Positions 1-5,012 of a stretch of DNA of 5,012 nucleotides are shown piece after piece (position 1 is the stretch's first letter; the number at the start of each line of letters is the position of its first letter). Origin of the DNA: Desulfocapsaceae bacterium (GTDB taxonomy: Bacteria > Desulfobacterota > Desulfobulbia > Desulfobulbales > Desulfocapsaceae). The DNA lies in contig JAOZLO010000081.1 in the NCBI GenBank assembly GCA_029934775.1, forward strand, positions 4,449-9,460, read 5' to 3'. The notes below the pieces were generated by a model that made no database searches, had not been told where the DNA came from, and was given only the letters and a program-made list of their open reading frames with translations. Position numbers and translations under genes: made by a program.

Positions 1-265
1 ACAGGAATCTCAGTCTCCTTATGATGCTGTACAAACTCGTGAACTGTCTGGTCGTGTCAATGATATTCTTGAAACGCTAACTGACAGGGAAGAAAAAATA
101 ATTCGCCTTCGATTTGGTATTGGTGAAAAAGCAGAGTATACCCTTGAGGAAATCGGAAAACGATTCAATGTTTCGAGGGAGCGTATCCGTCAAATTGAGA
201 AAAAGGCTTTAAATAGATTACGCCATTCAAGTCGCAGAGAAAAGCTTAAATTTTTTATTGACTGA
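1..265 (+). CDS. rpoD: RNA polymerase primary sigma factor RpoD, C-terminal end (partial)
   Basis: The 5' end is cut by the window; the first complete codon is at 2 and the TGA stop is at 263-265, leaving 87 residues. These are sigma-70 regions 4.1 and 4.2. Region 4.1 has TLTDREEKIIRLRFGI (visible residues 25-40). The helix-turn-helix that reads the -35 element runs from YTLEEIGKRFNVSRERIRQ into IEKKALNRLRH (46-75). The end, RLRHSSRREKLKFFID, matches the characteristic end of primary sigma factors (E. coli RpoD ends LRHPSRSEVLRSFLDD), which favours RpoD over RpoS or RpoH. By family knowledge the protein directs core RNA polymerase to housekeeping promoters. No downstream gene overlaps it, and a weak hairpin with a T run lies about 70 bases past the stop, so it is probably the last gene of its transcript. 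The main uncertainty is paralogy: regions 1-3, which would settle it, are outside the window. Confidence 0.92.
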   Translation, partial: QESQSPYDAVQTRELSGRVNDILETLTDREEKIIRLRFGIGEKAEYTLEEIGKRFNVSRERIRQIEKKALNRLRHSSRREKLKFFID

Positions 266-324
266 TAGCGGTTATGCTAAGGAGTTGGAAATAAATAAGT
301 CGTCGGAATTCTTTGTTTGCAGCT

Positions 325-359
325 CCTGAGTTCAGGTCGGGTTAATTACCCGGATTTTT
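325..359 (+). terminator. Weak intrinsic terminator-like hairpin after rpoD
   Basis: Two small hairpins lie side by side. CCTG/CAGG (325-328 with 333-336) is followed by CGGGT/ACCCG (338-342 with 348-352, loop TAATT) and then ATTTTT (354-359). The second stem is only 5 bp plus a possible G-T pair, so termination would be inefficient. Its position after rpoD and before mqnA fits a terminator. An mqnA leader structure is the alternative. No convincing -35/-10 pair was found in 266-409. Confidence 0.4.
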
Positions 360-409
360 GGGTTGTTAAGGAAAAATATTTTTGAATGCGGGTTTAAGGC
401 ATCAAATAA

Positions 410-1267
410 ATGAAACATTCAAAACAAACCAAAGCAAAAATTGGTATAGTAAAATTCCTAAATACTGCGCCTGTATACGAAACATGGAAGCGTACAGTTT
501 CTAAACAGGTATGGGAAATTGTAGAAGGTTCTCCAGCGGAATTAGGCAGAGAACTTGCTGGTGGCCATATTGATCTGGGGTTTGTTTCAAGTTTTGAATA
601 TGGTCTCAATCCTGACAGGTATAAAATATTATCAGGACTTTCAATTAGCGCAAAAGGCTCTGCTGACTCTGTTGGTTCAGTCTTTCTTTTCTCCCATGTA
701 CCTCTTGATCAATTGAATCAATCCACAGTATTTTTGAGTTCTCAGTCCGAAACAACAGTTGCCCTTGTTAAGATAATTCTCGAAGAATTTAATAAAATTA
801 CACCGGACTACATTATTGGTGATATTAACTCTGCTGAGGCTGAAGAGCATAATGCTGTTCTTGCCATTGGCGATGACGCATTGCGACTGGTTGCAAAATC
901 GACATACCTCTATCAGTTTGATTTGGCTGATATATGGAAACGAGAAACAGGTTTGCCGTTTGTTTTCGAAATTTGTGCTGTCAGAGAGGATTTTTATCTC
1001 CAGAATAAAAAATTGATAGATGAAATACATAAAGAGTTGCTTCGTTGCAGAAGTGAAGGAGTAAATGTATTAAAAGAAATATGTACTATTGCTGCGCCGC
1101 GTATTCCTCTGCCAGTTTCCGGCTGTGTTGAGTACCTGCAGGCAATGGAATATAATTTAGGTGCTCAAGAACAGAAATCTCTGGCCGTTTTTTTTGATTT
1201 TTTAATAGAGCGCTGCGAGATTAAGAAAAATGCTTTGCCTTTAAAAATATATTCGAATTTGTGCTGA
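410..1267 (+). CDS. mqnA: Chorismate dehydratase MqnA (futalosine menaquinone pathway)
   Basis: The 285-residue product matches the usual length of the MqnA family, which has a periplasmic-binding-protein-like fold but acts in the cytoplasm. By family knowledge it dehydrates chorismate to 3-[(1-carboxyvinyl)oxy]benzoate (EC 4.2.1.151), the first committed step of menaquinone synthesis by the futalosine route. Visible family landmarks are KIGIVKFLNTAPVY near the N-terminus (10-23), GSPAELGRELAGGHIDLGFV (40-59), SSFEYGLNPDRYKIL (60-74), DSVGSVFLFS (86-95), SQSETTVALVKIILEEF (111-127), LAIGDDALRL (151-160) and WKRETGLPFVFEICAVR (176-192). The ATG at 410 is preceded by AAGG (396-399) with a 10-base gap, and the conserved IGIVKFLN begins only 10 residues in, so this start is well placed. 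There is no signal peptide. The stop overlaps the GTG start of the next gene by 7 bases, suggesting cotranscription. No other mqn gene is in the window, so the pathway genes are dispersed. Confidence 0.93.
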   Translation: MKHSKQTKAKIGIVKFLNTAPVYETWKRTVSKQVWEIVEGSPAELGRELAGGHIDLGFVSSFEYGLNPDRYKILSGLSISAKGSADSVGSVFLFSHVPLDQLNQSTVFLSSQSETTVALVKIILEEFNKITPDYIIGDINSAEAEEHNAVLAIGDDALRLVAKSTYLYQFDLADIWKRETGLPFVFEICAVREDFYLQNKKLIDEIHKELLRCRSEGVNVLKEICTIAAPRIPLPVSGCVEYLQAMEYNLGAQEQKSLAVFFDFLIERCEIKKNALPLKIYSNLC

Positions 1268-2087
1268 AATATTTTGTATACAGCATCTTTTTTTCACTTT
1301 TATTGACCTCCCATTCCTTTGGGGCAAGTGATAAAAATCCAGGTCCTGAGAGTATGTCCCCGAAAATACCTTACGGAGTCATCGTCCCTGAATTACTCAC
1401 CATAGGGTATTCTGGGGATGAAATCCTCGAATATGATGTGTCGTGGACAGGTGGTATTAAAATCGGTGAATTGCATCTTGAGATTAAGAAACTGAAAGAT
1501 TCAGAAAATGATTTTGTGATAAAGGCTTTTATTACTACGGAAGGAGGGCTCATTAATCTTATTTACCCTGTTAGAGACACTCATATAACTCATGTACGAG
1601 GTGCGAAAAAGCTTCCGTACAGGTATGAAATATGGCAGAAAGAAGGGTATAATTATGAAGCTCATCGATTGACGGAGTATGACCAGGAAAATGGTGATAT
1701 CCGGCTGTGGAAAAATGAAAAAGCCGGTGGAGAATATCATGTAGACGGGGAAGTTAATAACGAATTTTCGTCTTTTTTTAACAGCCGTTTGATGACCTAT
1801 GAGGTAGGGAAGAAGTTTGTTGTACCGACCTTTGCTGATAAGAAACGTGTGGAAGTGAAAAAACAGTACTGGGAGCCGTATCAACTGTCGAAGTTATGCC
1901 TGTAATGACATTTAAAGGACTCTATGACAAAAAAGGTGACACGGTTATCTGGTATACGGATGATGAATGTAGAATACCCGTTCTTATTCATTCTAAAATT
2001 GTAATTGGTTCTCTTACTGCAAAACTTGCTGCGTACGAAAACCCGGCATGTACCCTGTATAAAAAAGTTGAAAGAGATAAAAAATGA
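1261..2087 (+). pseudogene. DUF3108 family secreted/envelope protein, frameshifted
   Basis: Two pieces form one DUF3108-type protein of unknown function. Piece one (GTG at 1261 to TAA at 1905) starts with a signal peptide: MLK, a hydrophobic stretch YFVYSIFFSLLL, then SHSFG|AS as the likely cleavage site. Export to the periplasm is therefore expected. Family-like features follow: EYDVSWTGGIKIGELHLEI (57-75), TTEGGLINLIYPVRDTH (92-108), LPYRYEIWQKEG (118-129) and EVNNEFSSFFNSRLMTYEVG (164-183). After residue 200 or so the frame becomes unlike the family and ends in KQYWEPYQLSKLCL. The typical C-terminus (TVEVMPVMTFKGLYDKKG, VIWYTDDECRIPV, KIVIGSLTAKL) is found in the -1 frame and ends at TGA 2085-2087. 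Rejoining at the A run gives about 275 residues. No Shine-Dalgarno is obvious and the start overlaps the mqnA stop, so translation is probably coupled. A true mutation, a sequencing error and ribosomal slippage all remain possible. GTG was chosen because it gives a complete signal peptide. Confidence 0.75.
1857..1865 (+). other. Frameshift point in A6 run of the DUF3108 gene
   Basis: The zero frame reads GTG AAA AAA CAG; the run of six A is 1858-1863. One extra A, or a -1 slip of tRNA-Lys from AAA at 1861-1863 to AAA at 1860-1862, would continue as ACA GTA CTG GGA and join both halves of the DUF3108 domain. The -1 frame has a stop (TAA, 1839-1841) just upstream, so the switch must occur between 1842 and the zero-frame TAA at 1903-1905. 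The homopolymer is the simplest site. Confidence 0.6.
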
Positions 2088-2154
2088 TTGTGCCGTAAAG
2101 CTCTTGAGCTGCTTCGATACCTCTAAACTTCTATAATTACAATGTACTTAGGTA

Positions 2155-2199
2155 CTCCGAAATAAGAGAAGACAGGCGCGCCCTGCATCGGAGATTTTT
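2155..2199 (+). terminator. Two-tier hairpin with T run between DUF3108 gene and purC
   Basis: An outer stem CTCCGA/TCGGAG (2155-2160 with 2188-2193) encloses a smaller hairpin CAGG/CCTG (2173-2176 with 2182-2185, loop CGCGC). ATTTTT (2194-2199) and a second T4 (2202-2205) follow. The layout resembles a rho-independent terminator ending the mqnA-DUF3108 transcript. The interior is loose, so strength is uncertain. It could also be part of the purC leader, but no known purine-sensing riboswitch core was recognised. Confidence 0.4.
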
Positions 2200-2203
2200 A
2201 GTT

Positions 2204-2240
2204 TTGCGAAAGTGTAAAAAAATAATTTTTTAATATAAAA
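2204..2240 (+). promoter_or_regulatory. AT-rich candidate promoter region for purC
   Basis: Between the hairpin and the purC ribosome site lies an AT-rich tract with a TAAAAAA/TTTTTTA inverted repeat (2215-2221 with 2226-2232) and -10-like hexamers TAATAT (2231-2236) and TATAAA (2234-2239). The nearest -35-like hexamer, TTGCGA (2204-2209), is 21 to 24 bases upstream, which is too far for a standard sigma-70 promoter. This is the likeliest place for purC transcription to start, but the exact elements are not resolved. Confidence 0.25.
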
Positions 2241-2256
2241 ACCGATTGAGTCGGGT

Positions 2257-2262
2257 AAGGAG
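2257..2262 (+). promoter_or_regulatory. Strong Shine-Dalgarno for purC
   Basis: AAGGAG lies 8 bases before the ATG at 2271. This is the clearest ribosome binding site in the window and fixes the purC start. It suggests that purC is translated independently of the upstream genes. Confidence 0.8.
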
Positions 2263-2270
2263 CTGATAAA

Positions 2271-3164
2271 ATGATTGTACCTGTAACCACAACAAATTTC
2301 CCTGATCTTGTACTTCTTCACAGAGGAAAAGTGCGGGATATGTATGGTATTCCTGGCCATGATGATAAATTACTTATGGTGGCAACTGATCGAATATCCG
2401 CCTACGATGTTGTAATGGATGATGCTATTCCGGGTAAGGGTGCGGTATTGACAGAACTGTCGCTGTTTTGGTTTGACCTTCTCGGTGATATTGTTGAAAA
2501 TCATCTTATTACCGCCAGTGTTGACAGCTACCCTGACGTGTGCAGGCAGTATGCCAAACAACTTCTGGGTAGATCAATGCTGGTTAAAAAAACCAAGCCC
2601 CTCTCTATTGAATGTATTGTCCGTGGATATCTCTCCGGTTCATTCTGGAGTGCATACCAAAAGAATAACGTTGTTTGCGGATTTAACTTGCCGGAGGGGA
2701 TGCTTGAATCTGATAAATTTTCTGAACCGTTATTTACACCATCCACAAAAGCTGAGATTGGCGATCACGATGAGAATATTTCTCTTGAGCAGATGGAAAA
2801 AATTGTCGGTAGTCAAAGAGCAGAAGAAATAGCAAAAATAAGCGTAGCGCTGTACAAAAAAGCCGCTGACTATGCGAGAGAAAAAGGTATTATTATTGCT
2901 GATACGAAATTTGAACTGGGTGAAGTCGATGGTAAACTCATTCTAATCGACGAGGTACTGACACCAGATTCCTCACGATTTTGGCCCGAAGATAAATATG
3001 CACCTGGGAAGTCACAACCCAGCTTTGATAAACAGTATTTAAGGGACTACCTCTCTACTCTTGACTGGAATAAAAAAGCTCCTGCTCCTGTCTTGCCTGC
3101 TGATATTGTAGAAAAAACGAAAGAAAGATATGAAGAGGCGGTAAAGAAAATTACTCTTGCCTGA
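2271..3164 (+). CDS. purC: Phosphoribosylaminoimidazole-succinocarboxamide synthase (SAICAR synthetase)
   Basis: The 297-residue product is full length for the longer PurC/Ade1-like form (the compact bacterial form is nearer 240). By family knowledge it joins CAIR and L-aspartate with ATP to make SAICAR (EC 6.3.2.6), a step of de novo purine synthesis in the cytoplasm. Visible motifs are the N-terminal nucleotide-binding HRGKVRDMY (17-25), VATDRISAYDVVM (37-49) and GKGAVLTELSLFWF (55-68). Signature 1 is KPLSIECIVRGYLSGSFW (109-126), PSTKAEIGDHDENIS (157-171) follows, signature 2 is IADTKFELG (209-217), and then comes LIDEVLTPDSSRFWP (225-239). All the expected catalytic and substrate-loop motifs are present. 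The start is set by the AAGGAG eight bases upstream. No other pur gene adjoins it: the upstream gene ends 183 bases away behind a possible terminator, and the downstream gene is convergent. purC therefore appears to be a single-gene unit. Confidence 0.97.
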   Translation: MIVPVTTTNFPDLVLLHRGKVRDMYGIPGHDDKLLMVATDRISAYDVVMDDAIPGKGAVLTELSLFWFDLLGDIVENHLITASVDSYPDVCRQYAKQLLGRSMLVKKTKPLSIECIVRGYLSGSFWSAYQKNNVVCGFNLPEGMLESDKFSEPLFTPSTKAEIGDHDENISLEQMEKIVGSQRAEEIAKISVALYKKAADYAREKGIIIADTKFELGEVDGKLILIDEVLTPDSSRFWPEDKYAPGKSQPSFDKQYLRDYLSTLDWNKKAPAPVLPADIVEKTKERYEEAVKKITLA

Positions 3165-3166
3165 TT

Positions 3167-3217
3167 GTTACCCGACACCCCACAAGGGGGTATTAGTATC
3201 TTGTGGGGAAAAGTAAC
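3167..3217. repeat. Long imperfect stem-loop downstream of purC
   Basis: A perfect 9-bp stem CCCCACAAG/CTTGTGGGG (3178-3186 with 3200-3208, 13-base loop) sits inside a second stem GTTAC/GTAAC (3167-3171 with 3213-3217). It begins three bases after the purC stop. No T run follows on either strand, so it is not a classical intrinsic terminator. It may protect the purC mRNA 3' end or assist factor-dependent termination. Its left arm overlaps the first copy of a duplicated hairpin. Confidence 0.7.
3177..3194 (+). repeat. Duplicated hairpin unit, copy 1
   Basis: ACCCCACAAGGGGGTATT forms the hairpin ACCCC/GGGGT (3177-3181 with 3187-3191) with loop ACAAG. It matches copy 2 at 3260-3277 in 16 of 18 positions. 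The left arm and loop are also the left arm of the longer 9-bp stem, so the two folds exclude each other. Confidence 0.65.
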
Positions 3218-3259
3218 GACATAATTCCAAAATACACTCTTCAGTTTCTTGTTTTTTAT

Positions 3260-3277
3260 ACCCCTCAAGGGGGTACT
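3260..3277 (+). repeat. Duplicated hairpin unit, copy 2
   Basis: ACCCCTCAAGGGGGTACT forms TACCCC/GGGGTA (3259-3264 with 3270-3275) with loop TCAAG. An outer pairing TCAGTT/AACTGA (3241-3246 with 3279-3284) may add to it. A run of six T (3252-3257) precedes rather than follows the hairpin on the plus strand. On the minus strand, where it lies downstream of the SDR gene, A residues follow. It is therefore not a standard terminator in either direction. It lies 83 bases after copy 1. Confidence 0.65.
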
Positions 3278-3313
3278 GAACTGAGTGACAAGGTTTCTGG
3301 AGTAAGGTACTCA

Positions 3314-4204
3314 TTAGCTGGACTGGATACAATAGCTCAGAACCTCATCTAAATCATGATCTCTGTATTCATATCCAGCTTTAAGGAGTATCTCAGGTGT
3401 AGCTCTGGTGCTGCTGAGAAGCATCTCATCAGCCATCTGACCAAAAACTACTCTTGCTATAACTGTGGGGACACGAAAAAAAGTTGGTCGGTTTAATGCT
3501 TTACCAAGGCATCGGGTCAATATCCTGTTAGTTGTCGGGGTAGGACTGACAATATTGACAGGACCTGTTATTTGATCGTTTTTTATGATAAAAACGACCA
3601 CTTCTACAAGATCCCTGATACTTATCCAACTTACAAATTGATTGCCACTCCCTATAACACCTCCCAGGTATGCTTTGAAAGGAGGCATCATTTTGTGCAA
3701 GGCTCCTCCTTTGGGACTGAGAACCATACCAAATCGAAGATTGACCACCCTGATTCCCATGCTGGTCAGGCGTTGTGTCTCTGCTTCCCATTTTTCACAC
3801 ACTTCTGCCAGGAATCCCTCTCCAGCGCTGCTTTCTTCATTGAGTTTTGCACCATTTCTGTTTCCGTAGTAGCCTACAGCAGAAGCACACAAAAAGACTT
3901 TTGGCTTTGTGACCAGAAGTGAAATATAGTCAACCAGTTGCCTTGTGCCATCAATTCTACTGTTCAGAATACAATTCTTTTTTGTTGATGTCCATCGGCC
4001 GTCAGCCACGTTTTCTCCTGCAAGGTGGATAACCACGTCATATTGTGAGTCACTGCCTTCCTCTATGGATTGTGTCTTCCAGAAATGAATGCTTTCACTC
4101 TCTGTATTTCTCCGCAGACACTGAATGGAGTGGCCTTGGTTAAAGAGCAATTCCACTAAACTGCTTCCTATAACTCCTGAACTGCCAGTTATCAGAGTTT
4201 TCAT
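3314..4204 (-). CDS. TIGR01777/YfcH-type SDR family NAD(P)-binding protein
   Basis: The 296-residue product is an atypical extended short-chain dehydrogenase/epimerase of the TIGR01777 group (E. coli YfcH, plant and cyanobacterial SulA/GC1 homologues). The Rossmann dinucleotide motif is LITGSSGVIGSSL (4-16). Group hallmarks follow: VVIHLAGENVADGRWT (57-72), NSRIDGTRQLVDYI (81-94), CASAVGYYGNRNG (106-118), GFLAEVCEKWEAETQ (130-144), VVNLRFGMVLSPKGGAL (153-169) and FVSWISIRDLV (190-200). The C-terminal DUF1731 segment is RVPTVIARVVFGQMADEMLL (244-263) with ATPEILLKAGYEYRDHDLDEVL (268-289). The substrate is unknown for the family; SulA-type members are linked to cell or plastid division. The protein is probably cytoplasmic. 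The ATG overlaps the preceding TGA as ATGA and no Shine-Dalgarno is visible, so it is likely translated by coupling to the kinase-YgbA gene. It converges with purC. Confidence 0.9.
   Translation of the reverse strand: MKTLITGSSGVIGSSLVELLFNQGHSIQCLRRNTESESIHFWKTQSIEEGSDSQYDVVIHLAGENVADGRWTSTKKNCILNSRIDGTRQLVDYISLLVTKPKVFLCASAVGYYGNRNGAKLNEESSAGEGFLAEVCEKWEAETQRLTSMGIRVVNLRFGMVLSPKGGALHKMMPPFKAYLGGVIGSGNQFVSWISIRDLVEVVVFIIKNDQITGPVNIVSPTPTTNRILTRCLGKALNRPTFFRVPTVIARVVFGQMADEMLLSSTRATPEILLKAGYEYRDHDLDEVLSYCIQSS
4201..4204 (-). other. ATGA stop/start overlap coupling the kinase-YgbA and SDR genes
   Basis: On the minus strand the SDR start ATG (4204-4202) shares two bases with the kinase-YgbA stop TGA (4203-4201). 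The upstream bases are A-rich with no Shine-Dalgarno, which fits translational coupling by reinitiation. The two genes are therefore very probably one transcript. Confidence 0.8.
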
Positions 4205-5012
4205 AATGGTTTTTTAAATTCAACTGATTTTTTTCTGGAATTAATGAGATGCTGCAATGCAATAATGGGATGTTTCCAGATCATTTTTGGACCAGAATAT
4301 CGCATCACTTCAATTATTTTTTGCTGCATATCCTTTTTATAACAATGAACTGAGCATTTACCACAGGTGACTTTCTGGTTATGGAAGGGGCATTTTCGCA
4401 GTCTTTCTCTTGAATATTCTATCAATTTAATGCATTCACTGCATACCATATCATTTTCTTGATGATGTTCTCTGCAGTACAATTGCACCATTATTTCCAT
4501 TGTATCAAATTCTTTTTGAAGTTGAGAAGACAGGGGGAGAAATGGGCTACGACTCAATGCCATTATGATTTCGTCACATACCTGGTCCTGGGTGAGCAAA
4601 GAGCCTTTAACAGTAAAATCGGCATATTTATTATAAAGTTCTGAACGTTCGTCAAAAAGGTCTTTAAAGCTTTGTTCCGGCCGCTTAGCCAGTCCCCGGG
4701 TTTCGTAATTGTTAATGCGGGATTTCAATGCGTCGAGGTCGGCATGAAGGAAAACAGCAATTCCCTCTCTCTTTAGATGAGTCATTGCCGGATGACTGTA
4801 TGCCGCACTTCCTCCCGTAGCAACTACGTGGTTCTTACATTTAACTTTGAGCAGCACGTTTTCTTCAATTTCTCGAAGAGCCATATGGCCGTCATTGTCA
4901 ATTATTTCCTGAAGCGTCCGACTTTGCTCATTCTGGATAAGTATATCTGTATCAACAAATTCTTTACCAAGAGATTTTGCCAGAATAACACCTGTAGTGC
5001 TTTTTCCTGAAC
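4201..5012 (-). CDS. Shikimate kinase fused to C-terminal YgbA_NO domain (5' partial)
   Basis: The reading frame is open to the window edge, giving 269 complete codons (numbered from the codon ending at 5010); only the first few residues of the gene are missing. The N-terminal part is a shikimate kinase, which phosphorylates shikimate with ATP (EC 2.7.1.71) on the way to chorismate. It has the end of the Walker A loop SGKSTT (1-6), the DTD shikimate/Mg site (20-22), ALREIEENVL (44-53), VVATGGSAAYSHPAM (62-76), the lid segment ETRGLAKRPEQSF (103-115) and LFDERSELYNKYADFTV (118-134). GGS replaces the more common GGG. After residue 150 or so comes a YgbA_NO ('nitrous oxide-stimulated promoter') domain (about 163-254): FDTMEIMVQLYCREHH, VCSEC, KCPF, TCGKCSVHCY, VMRYSGPKMIWKHPIIALQH. 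Seven cysteines and an HH pair suggest a metal or Fe-S site. E. coli ygbA belongs to the NsrR nitric-oxide regulon, but its biochemistry is unsettled. The stop overlaps the next ATG (ATGA). The apparent ATG at 4884 is internal, because it would remove the ATP site. The fusion could be a join of two ancestral genes. Confidence 0.88.
   Translation of the reverse strand, partial: SGKSTTGVILAKSLGKEFVDTDILIQNEQSRTLQEIIDNDGHMALREIEENVLLKVKCKNHVVATGGSAAYSHPAMTHLKREGIAVFLHADLDALKSRINNYETRGLAKRPEQSFKDLFDERSELYNKYADFTVKGSLLTQDQVCDEIIMALSRSPFLPLSSQLQKEFDTMEIMVQLYCREHHQENDMVCSECIKLIEYSRERLRKCPFHNQKVTCGKCSVHCYKKDMQQKIIEVMRYSGPKMIWKHPIIALQHLINSRKKSVEFKKPL

Noticed and set aside
677..1030. Minus-strand open frame of 117 codons inside mqnA
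   Set aside because: It is antisense to a well-supported mqnA and has no recognisable motif or ribosome site; a shadow frame.
1855..1863. Programmed -1 frameshifting at GTG AAA AAA
   Set aside because: The zero-frame heptamer is G AAA AAA, which does not fit the X XXY YYZ pattern. I saw no clear stimulatory hairpin or upstream Shine-Dalgarno at the right spacing. Slippage remains possible but is not favoured over mutation or error.
1896..2087. Separate small plus-strand gene starting at ATG 1896
   Set aside because: The peptide is the normal C-terminus of DUF3108 proteins (YTDDECRIPV, IGSLTAKL), there is no ribosome site, and the frame is open upstream of the ATG. It is the tail of the frameshifted gene.
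2088..2270. Purine (guanine/adenine) or PRPP riboswitch upstream of purC
   Set aside because: The conserved three-way-junction and loop sequences of the purine riboswitch are not visible, nor is a ykkC-like core.
2473..2832. Plus-strand open frame of 119 codons within purC
   Set aside because: It overlaps purC in another frame across essential motifs; a shadow frame.
3178..3208. Intrinsic terminator for purC
   Set aside because: The 9-bp stem is followed by AAAAGTAACG on the plus strand and by no T run on the minus strand, so the defining U tract is missing. It is listed as a stem-loop instead.
3572..3922. Plus-strand open frame of 116 codons opposite the SDR gene
   Set aside because: It is antisense to clear SDR motifs and its composition looks like reverse-frame translation; no family is recognised.
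4201..4884. Kinase-YgbA gene starting at the ATG at 4884
   Set aside because: The frame continues upstream to the window edge and encodes SGKSTT and DTD, both essential to the kinase, so this methionine is internal.

Overview
This window looks like a piece of chromosome from an AT-rich Gram-negative anaerobe, most plausibly a Desulfobacterota (delta-proteobacterial) lineage. That placement is inference. It rests on a proteobacterial-style RpoD C-terminus, menaquinone made by the futalosine route (MqnA), a DUF3108 envelope protein, a shikimate kinase of the GGS/RGxxxRP subtype and a YgbA_NO domain. No tRNA, rRNA, CRISPR array, transposase or phage gene is visible, and every recognisable gene is housekeeping-like or modestly accessory.

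Layout, left to right. Bases 1-265 (+) are the last 87 codons of the primary sigma factor rpoD (region 4). A 144-base gap follows with a weak terminator-like hairpin. Bases 410-1267 (+) are mqnA, chorismate dehydratase. Overlapping its stop by 7 bases is a GTG-started, secreted DUF3108 protein (1261-2087, +) whose frame breaks in a run of six A; the family's C-terminal motif continues in the -1 frame. A 183-base gap holds a two-tier hairpin with a T run and an AT-rich purC leader. Bases 2271-3164 (+) are purC, SAICAR synthetase, with a strong Shine-Dalgarno.

From 3165 to 3313 lies a convergent intergenic region with a twice-repeated C/G-rich hairpin; the first copy can also fold another way. 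On the minus strand, read right to left, come a 5'-truncated shikimate kinase fused in frame to a cysteine-rich YgbA_NO ('nitrous oxide-stimulated promoter') domain (4201-5012), then a TIGR01777/YfcH-type SDR protein (3314-4204). These two genes are joined by an ATGA stop/start overlap.

Functional picture. mqnA draws on chorismate for menaquinone and the shikimate kinase feeds chorismate synthesis, so both ends touch the same branch of aromatic metabolism. They are in separate, oppositely oriented units, and nothing shows co-regulation. The most unusual object is the kinase-YgbA fusion, which places a Cys/His-rich module linked to nitrosative stress on an aromatic-pathway kinase. The frameshifted DUF3108 gene and the duplicated hairpin are secondary points of interest. 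I did not find a clearly new multi-gene system here.
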